Below are positions 48,925 to 57,152 of a stretch of 64,000 nucleotides of DNA, in pieces. Made by a program: the position numbers and the translations under genes. Source of the stretch: Hyphomicrobiales bacterium (GTDB lineage: Bacteria; Pseudomonadota; Alphaproteobacteria; Rhizobiales; Rhizobiaceae); assembly GCA_900471925.1 (NCBI GenBank), contig UCGV01000005.1:248001-312000 (forward strand), written 5' to 3'. Below the pieces are notes generated by a model. That model made no database searches, was not told the DNA's origin, and saw nothing but the letters and a program-made list of their open reading frames with translations. Position 1 is the stretch's first letter. Each line of letters opens with the position of its first letter.

Positions 48925-49998
48925 TTAAAGTGCCAGACCCGTACCACGGTCGAAAATATGGACCTGATCGCTGGCAATATTGGCCTCGAAACGCGCACCA
49001 TAGCGGGCAGCATAATCCCCATCCACCACAGCCGTGACCGGCTGGCCGGCAAGATCGAAGACGACATGTGTCTGGGCGCCAGTCGGCTCGACAAGCAGCG
49101 TCTGGCCGGCAAGCGCATTGCCGTCCTTGCCGCCGGGGGTCAGATGCTCAGGACGCAAGCCGACGGTAATGGCCTGGCCGGGACGGACCCTGCGATCGGC
49201 CGCGATACGGATTGCCGTACCATCCGAAAGTCGTGCGGCCGGTGCTCCACCCTCTCCTTCAACGACACCTTCGATGAGGTTCATTGCCGGCGAGCCGATG
49301 AAGGCGGCAACGAAAAGGTTGGCCGGCTTCTTGTAGAGTTCGAGTGGTGTCCCCTCCTGCTCGATCTTACCCTGGTTGAGGACGACGATACGATCAGCAA
49401 GCGTCATGGCCTCGATCTGGTCGTGGGTGACGTAGATCGAGGTCGTCTTGACCTTCTGGTGCAGCGTCTTGATTTCCGAGCGCATCTGCACGCGCAGCTT
49501 CGCGTCGAGGTTGGATAGCGGCTCATCGAACAGGAAGACGGCCGGATTACGCACGATGGCGCGACCCATGGCGACGCGCTGACGCTGGCCGCCGGAAAGT
49601 TGCGCGGGCTTGCGATCCATCAGTTTCGTCAGATCGAGCATGCGTGCGGCTTCCGCCACGCGCTGCTCGATCTGCGGCTTGGGAAGACCTGACAGTTTCA
49701 GATTGAAGCCCATGTTTTCGGCAACCGTCATATGCGGATAGAGCGCATAGGACTGAAAGACCATGGCAATGTTTCGTTCGCGCGGCGTCAGTTCGTTGAC
49801 GACGGCGTCATCGATCATGATCTCGCCGTTGCTGATTTCCTCGAGGCCGGCAATCATGCGCAGCAGCGTGGATTTACCGCAGCCGGACGGGCCGACGAGG
49901 GCGACAAACTGGCCATCCTCGATGGACAGCGAGATATTGTGGATCACATCCAGCGATCCATAGGCCTTGCGGATATTCTTCAGTTCGACAGACGCCAT
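48925..49998 (-). CDS. Sugar ABC transporter ATP-binding protein, MalK/UgpC type (CUT1)
   Basis: A 357-residue ATPase with Walker A GPSGCGKST at 36-44, signature LSGGQRQRVAMGRA, Walker B VFLFDEPLSNLDA, the H-loop TSIYVTHDQIEAM, and a C-terminal TOBE regulatory domain (RPGQAITVGLRPEHLTP). It powers the two permeases encoded immediately upstream and is the last gene of the minus-strand operon. CUT1 transporters import disaccharides, glycerol phosphate or other glycosides. Confidence 0.93.
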   Translation of the reverse strand: MASVELKNIRKAYGSLDVIHNISLSIEDGQFVALVGPSGCGKSTLLRMIAGLEEISNGEIMIDDAVVNELTPRERNIAMVFQSYALYPHMTVAENMGFNLKLSGLPKPQIEQRVAEAARMLDLTKLMDRKPAQLSGGQRQRVAMGRAIVRNPAVFLFDEPLSNLDAKLRVQMRSEIKTLHQKVKTTSIYVTHDQIEAMTLADRIVVLNQGKIEQEGTPLELYKKPANLFVAAFIGSPAMNLIEGVVEGEGGAPAARLSDGTAIRIAADRRVRPGQAITVGLRPEHLTPGGKDGNALAGQTLLVEPTGAQTHVVFDLAGQPVTAVVDGDYAARYGARFEANIASDQVHIFDRGTGLAL

Positions 49999-50020
49999 GT
50001 GCGTGCCTCCGAATGCGAGC

Positions 50021-50905
50021 TCAGGACTTCACCGCACCAGCGGTCAGGCCGGCGATGATGTGCTTCTGGGCGAGGAAAAAGACGATGATGGTCGGCAGGA
50101 TGGTCAGCGTGATGAAGGCCAGGATGAGGTGCCAGTCGGTGGCGAACTCTCCCCTGTAAACCATGATGCCGAGCGGCCAGGGATAAAGGCTCTCCGAATT
50201 GAGCATGATCAGCGGCACGATATAGCTGTTCCAGCTTCCGACGAAGGAGATGATGCCGACGGTAGCAACGATCGGGCGCGAGAGCGGCAGCGAGATATGC
50301 CAGAAGAAGCGCATATAGCCACAGCCATCGACGAAAGCCGCATCGAAGAGTTCCGACGGCAGGTTCCGGAAATAGTTGCGGAACAGCATGATGCTCATGC
50401 CTAGCCCGAAGGCCACTTGCGGCAACACCACGCCCCAATAGGTATTGAGAAGCCCGAGGTCGCGGATGCGGATATAGAGCGGCAGGATCGCGGTCGCGGC
50501 CGGGAACATCAGTCCGATCAGGAAATAATTCACCAGATACGTTGAACCGAAGAAGCGGATATGGGCGAAGCAGAAGGCGGCCATCGCGCCGAGCGTCAGC
50601 GTCAAGAAGACGGTGAGCAGGGCGATCAGCAGCGAATTGCCCATCTGCAGCCAATAGCGATGGCTGAAGATGATATCGGTATAGTTCGTCCACTGCCAGA
50701 CCGTCGGCAGGCCGAAGGGATTGCCGCGCAGGTCCGAGAGCGTCTTGAAGCCGCCAAGCGCGGTGCTGATCAGCGGGATGACGACGAGGCCGGCGACGAT
50801 CAGCAGCGAGACATACATATAGATCTGCGTGCCGGTGCGGACCTTGCGGCCGGCACTGCCTGCCGATGCGGCGTCGATGGGTGGTGCGGTCGAGATATCA
50901 GTCAT
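50021..50905 (-). CDS. Sugar ABC transporter permease, MalG type (CUT1)
   Basis: A 294-residue membrane permease with about six helices; the EAA loop is at LPSELFDAAFVDGCGYMRFFWHISLPLSRP split around 190-220. A proline/alanine-rich cytoplasmic N-terminus precedes TM1 (VSLLIVAGLVVIPLIS). Its start overlaps the MalF-type gene by 8 bp, and the ATPase gene follows after 22 bp. Confidence 0.92.
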   Translation of the reverse strand: MTDISTAPPIDAASAGSAGRKVRTGTQIYMYVSLLIVAGLVVIPLISTALGGFKTLSDLRGNPFGLPTVWQWTNYTDIIFSHRYWLQMGNSLLIALLTVFLTLTLGAMAAFCFAHIRFFGSTYLVNYFLIGLMFPAATAILPLYIRIRDLGLLNTYWGVVLPQVAFGLGMSIMLFRNYFRNLPSELFDAAFVDGCGYMRFFWHISLPLSRPIVATVGIISFVGSWNSYIVPLIMLNSESLYPWPLGIMVYRGEFATDWHLILAFITLTILPTIIVFFLAQKHIIAGLTAGAVKS

Positions 50906-51836
50906 TGCGCATGAATATCCGCTTGTAGCTGAAGGCGAGCGTGACGCAGATCACGAACAGCACGACGCCGACGGCGCTGCCGAAACCGACCTGCATGCGG
51001 GTCACCCCGAAATTGTAGAGGAAGGTCACCATGGTCTGCGTCGAGTTCGAAGGGCCGCCTCCGGTCAGCGGCATGATCATGTCGAAGAGCTGCAGGGAGC
51101 CGACGACGCCGAAGAAGACGGAGAGGCGAACGGTGGAACCGAGAAGCGGCAGCGTGACGTGGCGGAATTTCTGCCAGCCTGTTGCGCCATCGATATCGGC
51201 AGCTTCCAGCACACTCTTGTCGATCGCCTGAAGACCGGCGATGAAGAGCATCATGTGAAAGCCGAAATACTTCCAGACGATGACGCCGAGAATGGCGTAC
51301 ATGGCGACATTGCGATCTGCGAGCCAGAAGGGCGCCTCAATGCCGATCATGTGCGAAATGCCGGCCACGAGGCCGAAATCGCCGTCATAGACGAAACGCC
51401 AGATCATGCCGGCGGCAACATCTGCCAGAACGTAAGGCAGGAAGAATACCAGGCGGAAGACCAGCGCGCCCTTGATCTTGGTGGAAACCATCGTCGCCAA
51501 CCATAGCGCCAGCGGGATCTGCACACAGAGCGAGACGAGGACGATCAGGCCGTTATTGATGAGCGCCTGCGTGAAGGCGCCATTGCGGAAGATGAGCTGG
51601 TAGTTGCGAATGCCGACCCACTGCGTCGGATCGCCGTAACCGTTCCAGTTATAGAAGGAATACCAGGCGGCTTCGCCCATCGGTACGATGACGAGCAGAG
51701 TAAAAAGCATCAATGCCGGCGGCAGAAACAGGATCAATACCGGCCATTTGCTGTGGGCCAGCGAACGCTTGTGCCGGCGCGGGGCCAATTTGGCGCTCGT
51801 CCCTGCCACATTTGCTGACATGAAAGTATCGCTCAT
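50898..51836 (-). CDS. Sugar ABC transporter permease, MalF type (CUT1)
   Basis: A 312-residue permease with a basic N-terminus (LAPRRHKRSLAHSKW), TM1 near 32-53, the family segment FYNWNGYGDPTQWVGIRNYQ and the EAA loop LEAADIDGATGWQKFRHVTLP. Partner of the MalG-type permease. The binding-protein gene is 85 bp upstream across a spacer with a strong hairpin. Confidence 0.92.
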   Translation of the reverse strand: MSDTFMSANVAGTSAKLAPRRHKRSLAHSKWPVLILFLPPALMLFTLLVIVPMGEAAWYSFYNWNGYGDPTQWVGIRNYQLIFRNGAFTQALINNGLIVLVSLCVQIPLALWLATMVSTKIKGALVFRLVFFLPYVLADVAAGMIWRFVYDGDFGLVAGISHMIGIEAPFWLADRNVAMYAILGVIVWKYFGFHMMLFIAGLQAIDKSVLEAADIDGATGWQKFRHVTLPLLGSTVRLSVFFGVVGSLQLFDMIMPLTGGGPSNSTQTMVTFLYNFGVTRMQVGFGSAVGVVLFVICVTLAFSYKRIFMRND

Positions 51837-51889
51837 CGGTCTCTAGGACTCCTCGGGCGGATTCGCGACTGCGCCGCGAGTGAGAAGGA

Positions 51890-51913
51890 GCCGGCGCCCT
51901 TACGAGCGCCGGC
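51890..51913 (-). other. Intercistronic hairpin between sugar-binding protein and permease genes
   Basis: GCCGGCGC and GCGCCGGC form a perfect eight-pair stem with an eight-base loop, eight bases after the binding-protein stop. No T-run follows. It probably stabilises the binding-protein message and lowers permease expression. Confidence 0.55.
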
Positions 51914-51920
51914 GGATGCT

Positions 51921-53219
51921 TTACTTCGCTTCGAGCGAGTAGGCGTCCTGGATCTGCTGGGCACCATCGGCCGGTGTTGCCGAGCCGGAAACGATTTCCA
52001 TCGTTACGTCGTTGACGACGCCGCCGACATTCGGGCCGAGATCCTGATCGAGGAAGTTCTGGTGCCAGGTTTCCTTGTCCAGAGCCACAGCGCTGTCCTT
52101 CAGAAGCACGTTCTGCACGCCATCGGCCGCCCCCTTGGCCACCGGGATGATGCCTGTCTTGGCTGCGAGCAGCTTCTGGTTTTCTGGGCTGCCGAGGAAT
52201 TTCAGGAATTCTTCGGTTTCCGGAGGCGCATTCTTGGTGACGACCCAGCCGTTCAGGCGGCCGAGATAGTCGGTTGCCAGACCCGGAGCGCCTTCGACGA
52301 CCGGGAACGGGAAGCGGCCGATATTATCGTCCGGCTGGCCCTTGCCGCTGGTCGAGCTGGCGCGCGAGGTATCGTTGGTGTTTTCGAAGCCGAGCAGCAT
52401 CGCGGCACGTCCGTCGCCGAAGGCGGCGAGCGCATCGTTCCACGTGGCGCCGAGATAGCCTTTCTGGAAGGGCTCGAGCTTGCCGAGTTCGGCAAGTTGC
52501 TCGCCGGCCTTCACAAAGGCTTCACCGGCAAAACCATCGCCCTCACCCGCCTTAGCCTTTTCGAAGCCGTCATGGCCGGCTTCGCGCATGGCGAGATAGC
52601 CCCAGTAGAAATGGATCGGCCACTTGTCGCCACCGCCGCCGGCGATCGGCACGATGCCCGCGGCCTTGATCGTCTTCACGGCATTCAGGAAGTCGCCCCA
52701 GGTCTTGATCTGCGAAGCGTCGACATTTGCCTTCTTGAACAGTTCCTTATTGTAGAAGAAGGAAACGAGACCCGTCTTGTAGGGCGCTGCCCAGACCTTG
52801 CCGTCAAAAGTCATGCCGTCGATCGTCGCGGCACTTGTGCCATTGCGCCATGCGCCGCCATCGGCGTCGAGCGCGGCGTCGATCGGCCGCAGCATGCCGG
52901 TATCGGCCTGTGCCTTCAGCACGCCGCCGCCCCAGGTGTAGAAGAAGCTTGGAGCCTCATTCGACTGCAGCAGCGTCGGGAGCTTGGCCTTGAAGCCCTG
53001 GTTTTCGAGGAACTGCAGCTCGATCTTGACGCCGGGGTGGCTTGCCTCGAAATCCTTGGCGAGCTTGTTCCACACTTCCAGGGTACCCGGAACCTGCTCC
53101 AGATGGAGCCAGCGAATGGTCGTATCGGCAGCGGCAGTCGCCGCCGAGGCGCAGTAGCCGGCGACTGCAATTGCAATTGCCGAAAGCATGTTGATGCGAT
53201 GAGTTTTGGTGATCAGCAC
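51921..53219 (-). CDS. Sugar ABC transporter substrate-binding protein, family 1 (CUT1)
   Basis: A 432-residue periplasmic protein with a signal peptide (MLSAIAIAVAGYCASAATAA, cleavage after AAA near 31). Family landmarks are WNKLAKDFEASHPGVKIELQ, WAAPYKTGLVSFFYNKELF and the C-terminal GVVNDVTMEIVSGSATP. The GTG start at 53219 is supported by GGAGGAG six bases upstream. It is the receptor of the importer encoded downstream. The ligand is not evident; the divergent dehydrogenase and ThuA-like genes suggest a disaccharide or glycoside. Confidence 0.92.
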   Translation of the reverse strand: MLITKTHRINMLSAIAIAVAGYCASAATAAADTTIRWLHLEQVPGTLEVWNKLAKDFEASHPGVKIELQFLENQGFKAKLPTLLQSNEAPSFFYTWGGGVLKAQADTGMLRPIDAALDADGGAWRNGTSAATIDGMTFDGKVWAAPYKTGLVSFFYNKELFKKANVDASQIKTWGDFLNAVKTIKAAGIVPIAGGGGDKWPIHFYWGYLAMREAGHDGFEKAKAGEGDGFAGEAFVKAGEQLAELGKLEPFQKGYLGATWNDALAAFGDGRAAMLLGFENTNDTSRASSTSGKGQPDDNIGRFPFPVVEGAPGLATDYLGRLNGWVVTKNAPPETEEFLKFLGSPENQKLLAAKTGIIPVAKGAADGVQNVLLKDSAVALDKETWHQNFLDQDLGPNVGGVVNDVTMEIVSGSATPADGAQQIQDAYSLEAK

Positions 53220-53421
53220 TTGGCACTCCTCCCGAGGCGCTTTATTTCTGTATCCGGATTAAATAATCGCAGCCTTTGCCATTCTGTCAATACCCTGCCC
53301 GAAAAAGCGGCAGCAGGCGTGCAAAATGATGCATTTGTGGAAATTCCTGTTGCACGATTGCGAAAATCAGTTCTACAACAAGGGTGATTTAATTTGCCTC
53401 TCGAAAAAAATCGCGAGGCTG

Positions 53422-54651
53422 ATGACAGGGTTTGGGTGCCCGCTCGAAACGATGAAGACTGCTGATCCCGAATTGATGCGTGCCATCAACCGCTTGAACG
53501 TGCTGGATACGATCCGGCGCAACGGCCCGATCTCCCGCATCCAGATCAGCGAACGCACCGAGCTCTCCACGACGACGGTTTCCGCCATAACCGCTTCGCT
53601 GCTCGACGACGGGCTTATTCTGCCACTTCATGAAGGCGATATCCGCAATGAAGCAGTGCGCGGCCGGCCGCGCGTCATGCTGGAGGTCAATCCGGATGCC
53701 GCCCGCGTAGTCGGTGCCAAGATCGCCGCCAGCCGCATGGTTTTCGTCCTCACCAATTTTCGTGGCGATGTGCTCTCCAGGCTGACGCTGCCGATCCGCA
53801 TCGACCGCCAGCCGATCGCCGTCATTGCCGATCTCATCGAGGATGGCGTGCGCCGTTGCGTCGTCGATATCGGCCTGTCGCTTGCCGATATCGACAGTAT
53901 CTGCCTGGCCCTTCCCGGCGTTATCGAACATCGCACCGGCCATATCCGTTCGAGCCCCATCTTCCGTGATGTCAACATTGATTTTGCTGCGGAAATGTCC
54001 GCTCGCCTGTCGATACCGACGATCATCGAGAGCGACGCGCACGCCATCACGCTCGGCCATCACTGGTTCGGCAAGGCCCGCGACCTCGAAGACATGGTTC
54101 TGATCTCGCTTGAACAGACGCTGGGCCTCGGCGTGCTGCATGGCAACCGGCTCTTTCGCGGCGCCGGCGGCCTCAGCCATAATCTCGGCGACCTCGTTCT
54201 CGGAATGGGCCAGCAGGGCGTCGTCCGTCTTTCGAGCCAGGCCGGCGAAAGCGCGATCCTCGGTGAACAACAGGCAGACGGGCGCTTTGCCGAAGCGGTG
54301 CGCCTCGGCCGCGGTATGACGCTGGTGCAGGCGCTGATCCAGGCCGACGACGACCGGTTGATTGGCGCGGCCATGCGGGCCGGCGAAGCGGTGGGGCTGA
54401 CTGTCGCCAATATCGTGACGCTGTTTGCGCCGCCGCGTGTCATTCTCGTCGGCTCGTCGCTTGCGCTCGGTGAGCCGTTCCTCAACAGCCTGCGGGATGC
54501 CTATGAACTGGCCATCCCGCCATCCCTCAAAGGCGTCAGCGAACTCGTCTTCGACGATTCGACCGACGATTTCTGGGCTCAGGGTGCGGCCGCCGTTGCC
54601 CTTTACGAACTCTACGAATCGCCCTGGAGCACCACAGGGCCGGCGCTCTGA
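53422..54651 (+). CDS. ROK-family transcriptional regulator
   Basis: A 409-residue ROK protein: N-terminal winged helix (LNVLDTIRRNGPISRIQISERT split around 20-42, then STTTVSAITASLLDDGLI) and a C-terminal sugar-kinase-like domain with VGAKIAASRMVFVLTNFRGD. The kinase-type zinc motif is not in the usual C-x-C form (GAGGLSHNLGDLVLG where active ROK proteins have the GHx zinc region), so it probably senses rather than phosphorylates. GAGG precedes the ATG at 53422; an ATG at 53452 is possible. It is divergent from the sugar transporter and upstream of the dehydrogenase, likely controlling both. Confidence 0.87.
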   Translation: MTGFGCPLETMKTADPELMRAINRLNVLDTIRRNGPISRIQISERTELSTTTVSAITASLLDDGLILPLHEGDIRNEAVRGRPRVMLEVNPDAARVVGAKIAASRMVFVLTNFRGDVLSRLTLPIRIDRQPIAVIADLIEDGVRRCVVDIGLSLADIDSICLALPGVIEHRTGHIRSSPIFRDVNIDFAAEMSARLSIPTIIESDAHAITLGHHWFGKARDLEDMVLISLEQTLGLGVLHGNRLFRGAGGLSHNLGDLVLGMGQQGVVRLSSQAGESAILGEQQADGRFAEAVRLGRGMTLVQALIQADDDRLIGAAMRAGEAVGLTVANIVTLFAPPRVILVGSSLALGEPFLNSLRDAYELAIPPSLKGVSELVFDDSTDDFWAQGAAAVALYELYESPWSTTGPAL

Positions 54652-54682
54652 AGCGCAAAACCTACATTTATCGGAGGATATG

Positions 54683-55786
54683 ATGGAAAAAGTCGGTATC
54701 GGCATCATTGGATGCGGCAATATTTCGGGCGCCTATCTGAAGGCGATGACATCGGCCTTCCCGATCCTCGAGATCCGCGGACTGACCGATCTCAATCGCG
54801 AGCTTGCGGAGGCAAAGGCCAGCGAATTCAACCTTCCGGCCAAGACGGTCGATGAACTCCTCGCCGATCCGAAGGTCGAGATCATCGTCAACCTGACCAT
54901 CCCGAAGGCTCATGTCGCCGTCGGTTTGCAGGCGCTGGACGCCGGCAAACACACCTACTCGGAAAAGCCGCTCGGGATTAATTTCGCGGAAGGGAAAAAA
55001 TTGGCGGATGCCGCCAAGGCCAAGGGTCTGCGCATCGGCGCCGCCCCCGACACTTTCCTCGGCGGCGGCCACCAGACCGCCCGCGCGCTGATCGACGATG
55101 GCGTCATCGGCATTCCGGTCGGCGGTACCGCGACCTTCATGTGCCCCGGCCATGAGCGCTGGCACCCCAATCCGGCCTTCTATTATGAAGTCGGCGGCGG
55201 CCCGATGCTCGACATGGGTCCCTATTACATCACCGATCTCGTCAACCTGCTCGGACCGGTCGCCAAGGTTGCCGGTTTTGCGGTGACGCCGCGCAGCGAG
55301 CGAATGATCACCAGCGAGCCGCGCAACGGCGAGCGCATCCCGGTTCATATCCCGACCCATGTCGCCGGTGTCATGGCTTTTGCCAACGGTGCCGTCGTCC
55401 AGATCGGCATGAGCTTCGACGTCGCCGGCCACAAGCATGTACCACTTGAAGTCTACGGCACCGAAGGCACGCTGATCGTGCCGGATCCGAACCGCTTCGC
55501 CGGCCCGGTCGAATATCTGAAGAAGGGCGGCCAGTTCGAAGACCAGCCTGTGACATTGCCTTACGCTGACGGCAATTACCGCTCGCTCGGCGTGGCCGAT
55601 CTCGCCCACGCCATCCGGTCGAACCGGCCACATCGCGCAAATGGCGATCTTGCGCTACACGTGCTCGAAGTCATGGAGGCCTTCCAGAAGGCGTCCGACA
55701 CTGGCAGCACCGTAACGCTCACCACGACAACGGAGCGCCCTGCTCCACTTTCTCAATCTCTCGTCGACGGACTGCTCGGCAAGTAA
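54683..55786 (+). CDS. Gfo/Idh/MocA family NAD(P)-dependent oxidoreductase
   Basis: A 367-residue sugar dehydrogenase: Rossmann domain with GIIGCGNISGAYLKAM at 7-22, the family motif YSEKPLGIN near 91-99 (catalytic Lys) and the C-terminal substrate domain with GGGPMLDMGPYYITDLVNLLG (Asp and Tyr/His region). GGAGG stands five bases before the second of two adjoining ATGs, which is taken as the start. It lies 31 bp after the ROK gene. Similar to ThuB and related 3-keto-glycoside-forming dehydrogenases in arrangement; sugar unknown. Confidence 0.9.
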   Translation: MEKVGIGIIGCGNISGAYLKAMTSAFPILEIRGLTDLNRELAEAKASEFNLPAKTVDELLADPKVEIIVNLTIPKAHVAVGLQALDAGKHTYSEKPLGINFAEGKKLADAAKAKGLRIGAAPDTFLGGGHQTARALIDDGVIGIPVGGTATFMCPGHERWHPNPAFYYEVGGGPMLDMGPYYITDLVNLLGPVAKVAGFAVTPRSERMITSEPRNGERIPVHIPTHVAGVMAFANGAVVQIGMSFDVAGHKHVPLEVYGTEGTLIVPDPNRFAGPVEYLKKGGQFEDQPVTLPYADGNYRSLGVADLAHAIRSNRPHRANGDLALHVLEVMEAFQKASDTGSTVTLTTTTERPAPLSQSLVDGLLGK

Positions 55787-55805
55787 CATTCAGGAGGAAT
55801 ACACG

Positions 55806-56447
55806 ATGCGTGAAGCACTGATCGTCTGGGGCGGCTGGGCAGGCCACGAACCCGAACAATGCGCCGCAATCATCAAGGACATGCTCGAGGAAGACGGCTT
55901 CAAGGTCTATGTGGAGCACAGCACGGAAGCTTTCGCCGATCCGTCGATCCACGATCTGAGCCTGATCGTACCTGTTATCACCATGTCGAAGATCGAGAAG
56001 GAAGAGGTCAAGAACCTCGCTGCCGCGATCGAAAGCGGGGTCGGCATTGCCGGCTATCACGGCGGCGCCGGCGACAGCTTCCGCGAATCGACCGACTACC
56101 AGTTCATCATCGGCGGCCAGTGGGTTGCCCATCCGGGCAACATCATCAACTACACGGTCAACGTAACCCGGCCGGACGATCCGCTGATGGAAGGGATCAC
56201 CGACTTCCCCTATAATTCCGAGCAATATTACATGCATGTCGACCCCTCGAACGAGGTGCTGGCGACGACGACCTTCACCGGCGAGCATGCCTACTGGATC
56301 GACGGCGTGACTATGCCGGTCGTCTGGAAGCGCAAATACGGCAAGGGCCGCGTCTTCTATTCCTCGCTCGGCCATGTCGCCAAGGAATTCGAAGTACCGC
56401 AGATGAAGACGATCTTCCGCCGCGGCGCCAATTGGGCGGCTCGCTGA
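55806..56447 (+). CDS. ThuA-like (trehalose utilization) family protein
   Basis: A 213-residue class I glutamine-amidotransferase-like fold protein of the ThuA group (ALIVWGGWAGHEPEQCA start, GIAGYHGGAGDSFRES, GEHAYWIDGVTMPVVWKRKYGKGRVFYSSLGH at the end). AGGAGG precedes the ATG, 20 bp after the dehydrogenase gene. In Sinorhizobium thuA and thuB sit with a trehalose/maltose transporter and act on oxidised disaccharides; here the same functions face a CUT1 transporter but with a ROK regulator. It is slightly shorter than typical ThuA. Confidence 0.88.
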   Translation: MREALIVWGGWAGHEPEQCAAIIKDMLEEDGFKVYVEHSTEAFADPSIHDLSLIVPVITMSKIEKEEVKNLAAAIESGVGIAGYHGGAGDSFRESTDYQFIIGGQWVAHPGNIINYTVNVTRPDDPLMEGITDFPYNSEQYYMHVDPSNEVLATTTFTGEHAYWIDGVTMPVVWKRKYGKGRVFYSSLGHVAKEFEVPQMKTIFRRGANWAAR

Positions 56448-56462
56448 TCCTGTCGATATCAA

Positions 56463-56486
56463 GGCTGCCGGTTCTTGCCGGCAGCC
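56463..56486 (+). terminator. Hairpin after the ThuA-like gene
   Basis: GGCTGCCGG and CCGGCAGCC pair perfectly around a six-base loop, 15 bases after the stop codon. No T-run follows, but a second dyad (ATGCTCA/TGAGCAT, about 56498-56513) comes next. Likely 3' end of the ROK/ThuA transcript. Confidence 0.45.
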
Positions 56487-56578
56487 CACATGAAAAATGC
56501 TCATTTGAGCATAACACGGGTGCCAAAGCCCGCTGAATGCGTTACTGCTGTGAGGCGATTGAAACAGACAGCAAGACG

Positions 56579-56731
56579 ATGAGCGACAACGTTATCAAGT
56601 TTCGCAAGCCGAAGCCCCCACCGAAAGCACCCAATCCTTTACTGCGCAAGCTGATGATTGTCGCCGCGGTGATTATCGTGTTCGCTGCCGCCTGGGTCTA
56701 TGTCCAGGTCACCGGCGTGCCGTCGCAATAG
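56579..56731 (+). CDS. Small single-pass membrane protein, function unknown
   Basis: A 50-residue peptide starting at the ATG at 56579 (MSDNVIKFRKPKPPPKAPN), with a basic, proline-rich N-terminus and one hydrophobic helix (LMIVAAVIIVFAAAWVYVQV, about 25-44), so it should lie in the inner membrane with the basic end inside. The open frame extends to 56537, but the first residues are not similar in character. The next gene follows after 19 bp, suggesting a two-gene unit. No function can be assigned. Confidence 0.7.
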   Translation: MSDNVIKFRKPKPPPKAPNPLLRKLMIVAAVIIVFAAAWVYVQVTGVPSQ

Positions 56732-56750
56732 TCCAGCAAGGGGTGGTCAG

Positions 56751-57080
56751 ATGAGCGTTCGCCCGCCGCAATCCTTCAGGCAGTCGTTTTCGGCCGAAGG
56801 CGGGGTGAATGTTCTCGAATATGAGCTTCTGTCGGAACGCGCCAGTTCGCTCGGGCGCAACGGCCTGAAGGTCGAATCGGCGCTTGCGGCCCTGAGAGCC
56901 TGGAACCCGGATCGTCACGGTGCCGAGCAGCGCGAGACCCTGATCAACGAAGCCGCGGACGCCGTCTGGGCGCTTTTCGTCCAGCGAGAGATCTGCGGCC
57001 TGCGTAACAACAAGGATATTATCCAGCGCTACGGCATCCCCGGCGAGGTGCTGGCGCGCGTTGGCGTCGTCAGAAAATAA
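56751..57080 (+). CDS. Small conserved protein, possibly DUF6665
   Basis: A 109-residue soluble protein (start MSVRPPQSFRQSFSAEGG, body rich in helices with ERASSLGRNGLKVESALAAL and VWALFVQREICGLRNNKDII). The ATG at 56751 follows AAGGGGTGG. It resembles a short alphaproteobacterial family of unknown function (I recall it as DUF6665, not verified). It forms a pair with the small membrane protein just upstream. Confidence 0.72.
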   Translation: MSVRPPQSFRQSFSAEGGVNVLEYELLSERASSLGRNGLKVESALAALRAWNPDRHGAEQRETLINEAADAVWALFVQREICGLRNNKDIIQRYGIPGEVLARVGVVRK

Positions 57081-57152
57081 TGCGCGGCCGCCCCAAAAAT
57101 CTTTGAGGCCGCCGCTTCCGCAATTTCAGACGCCGGTACGAGCCGGCTGCAA

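Noticed and set aside
53324..53336. Dyad AAATG-ATG-CATTT as a definite ROK operator
   Set aside because: Too short and single; kept only as a place to test, not listed as a feature.
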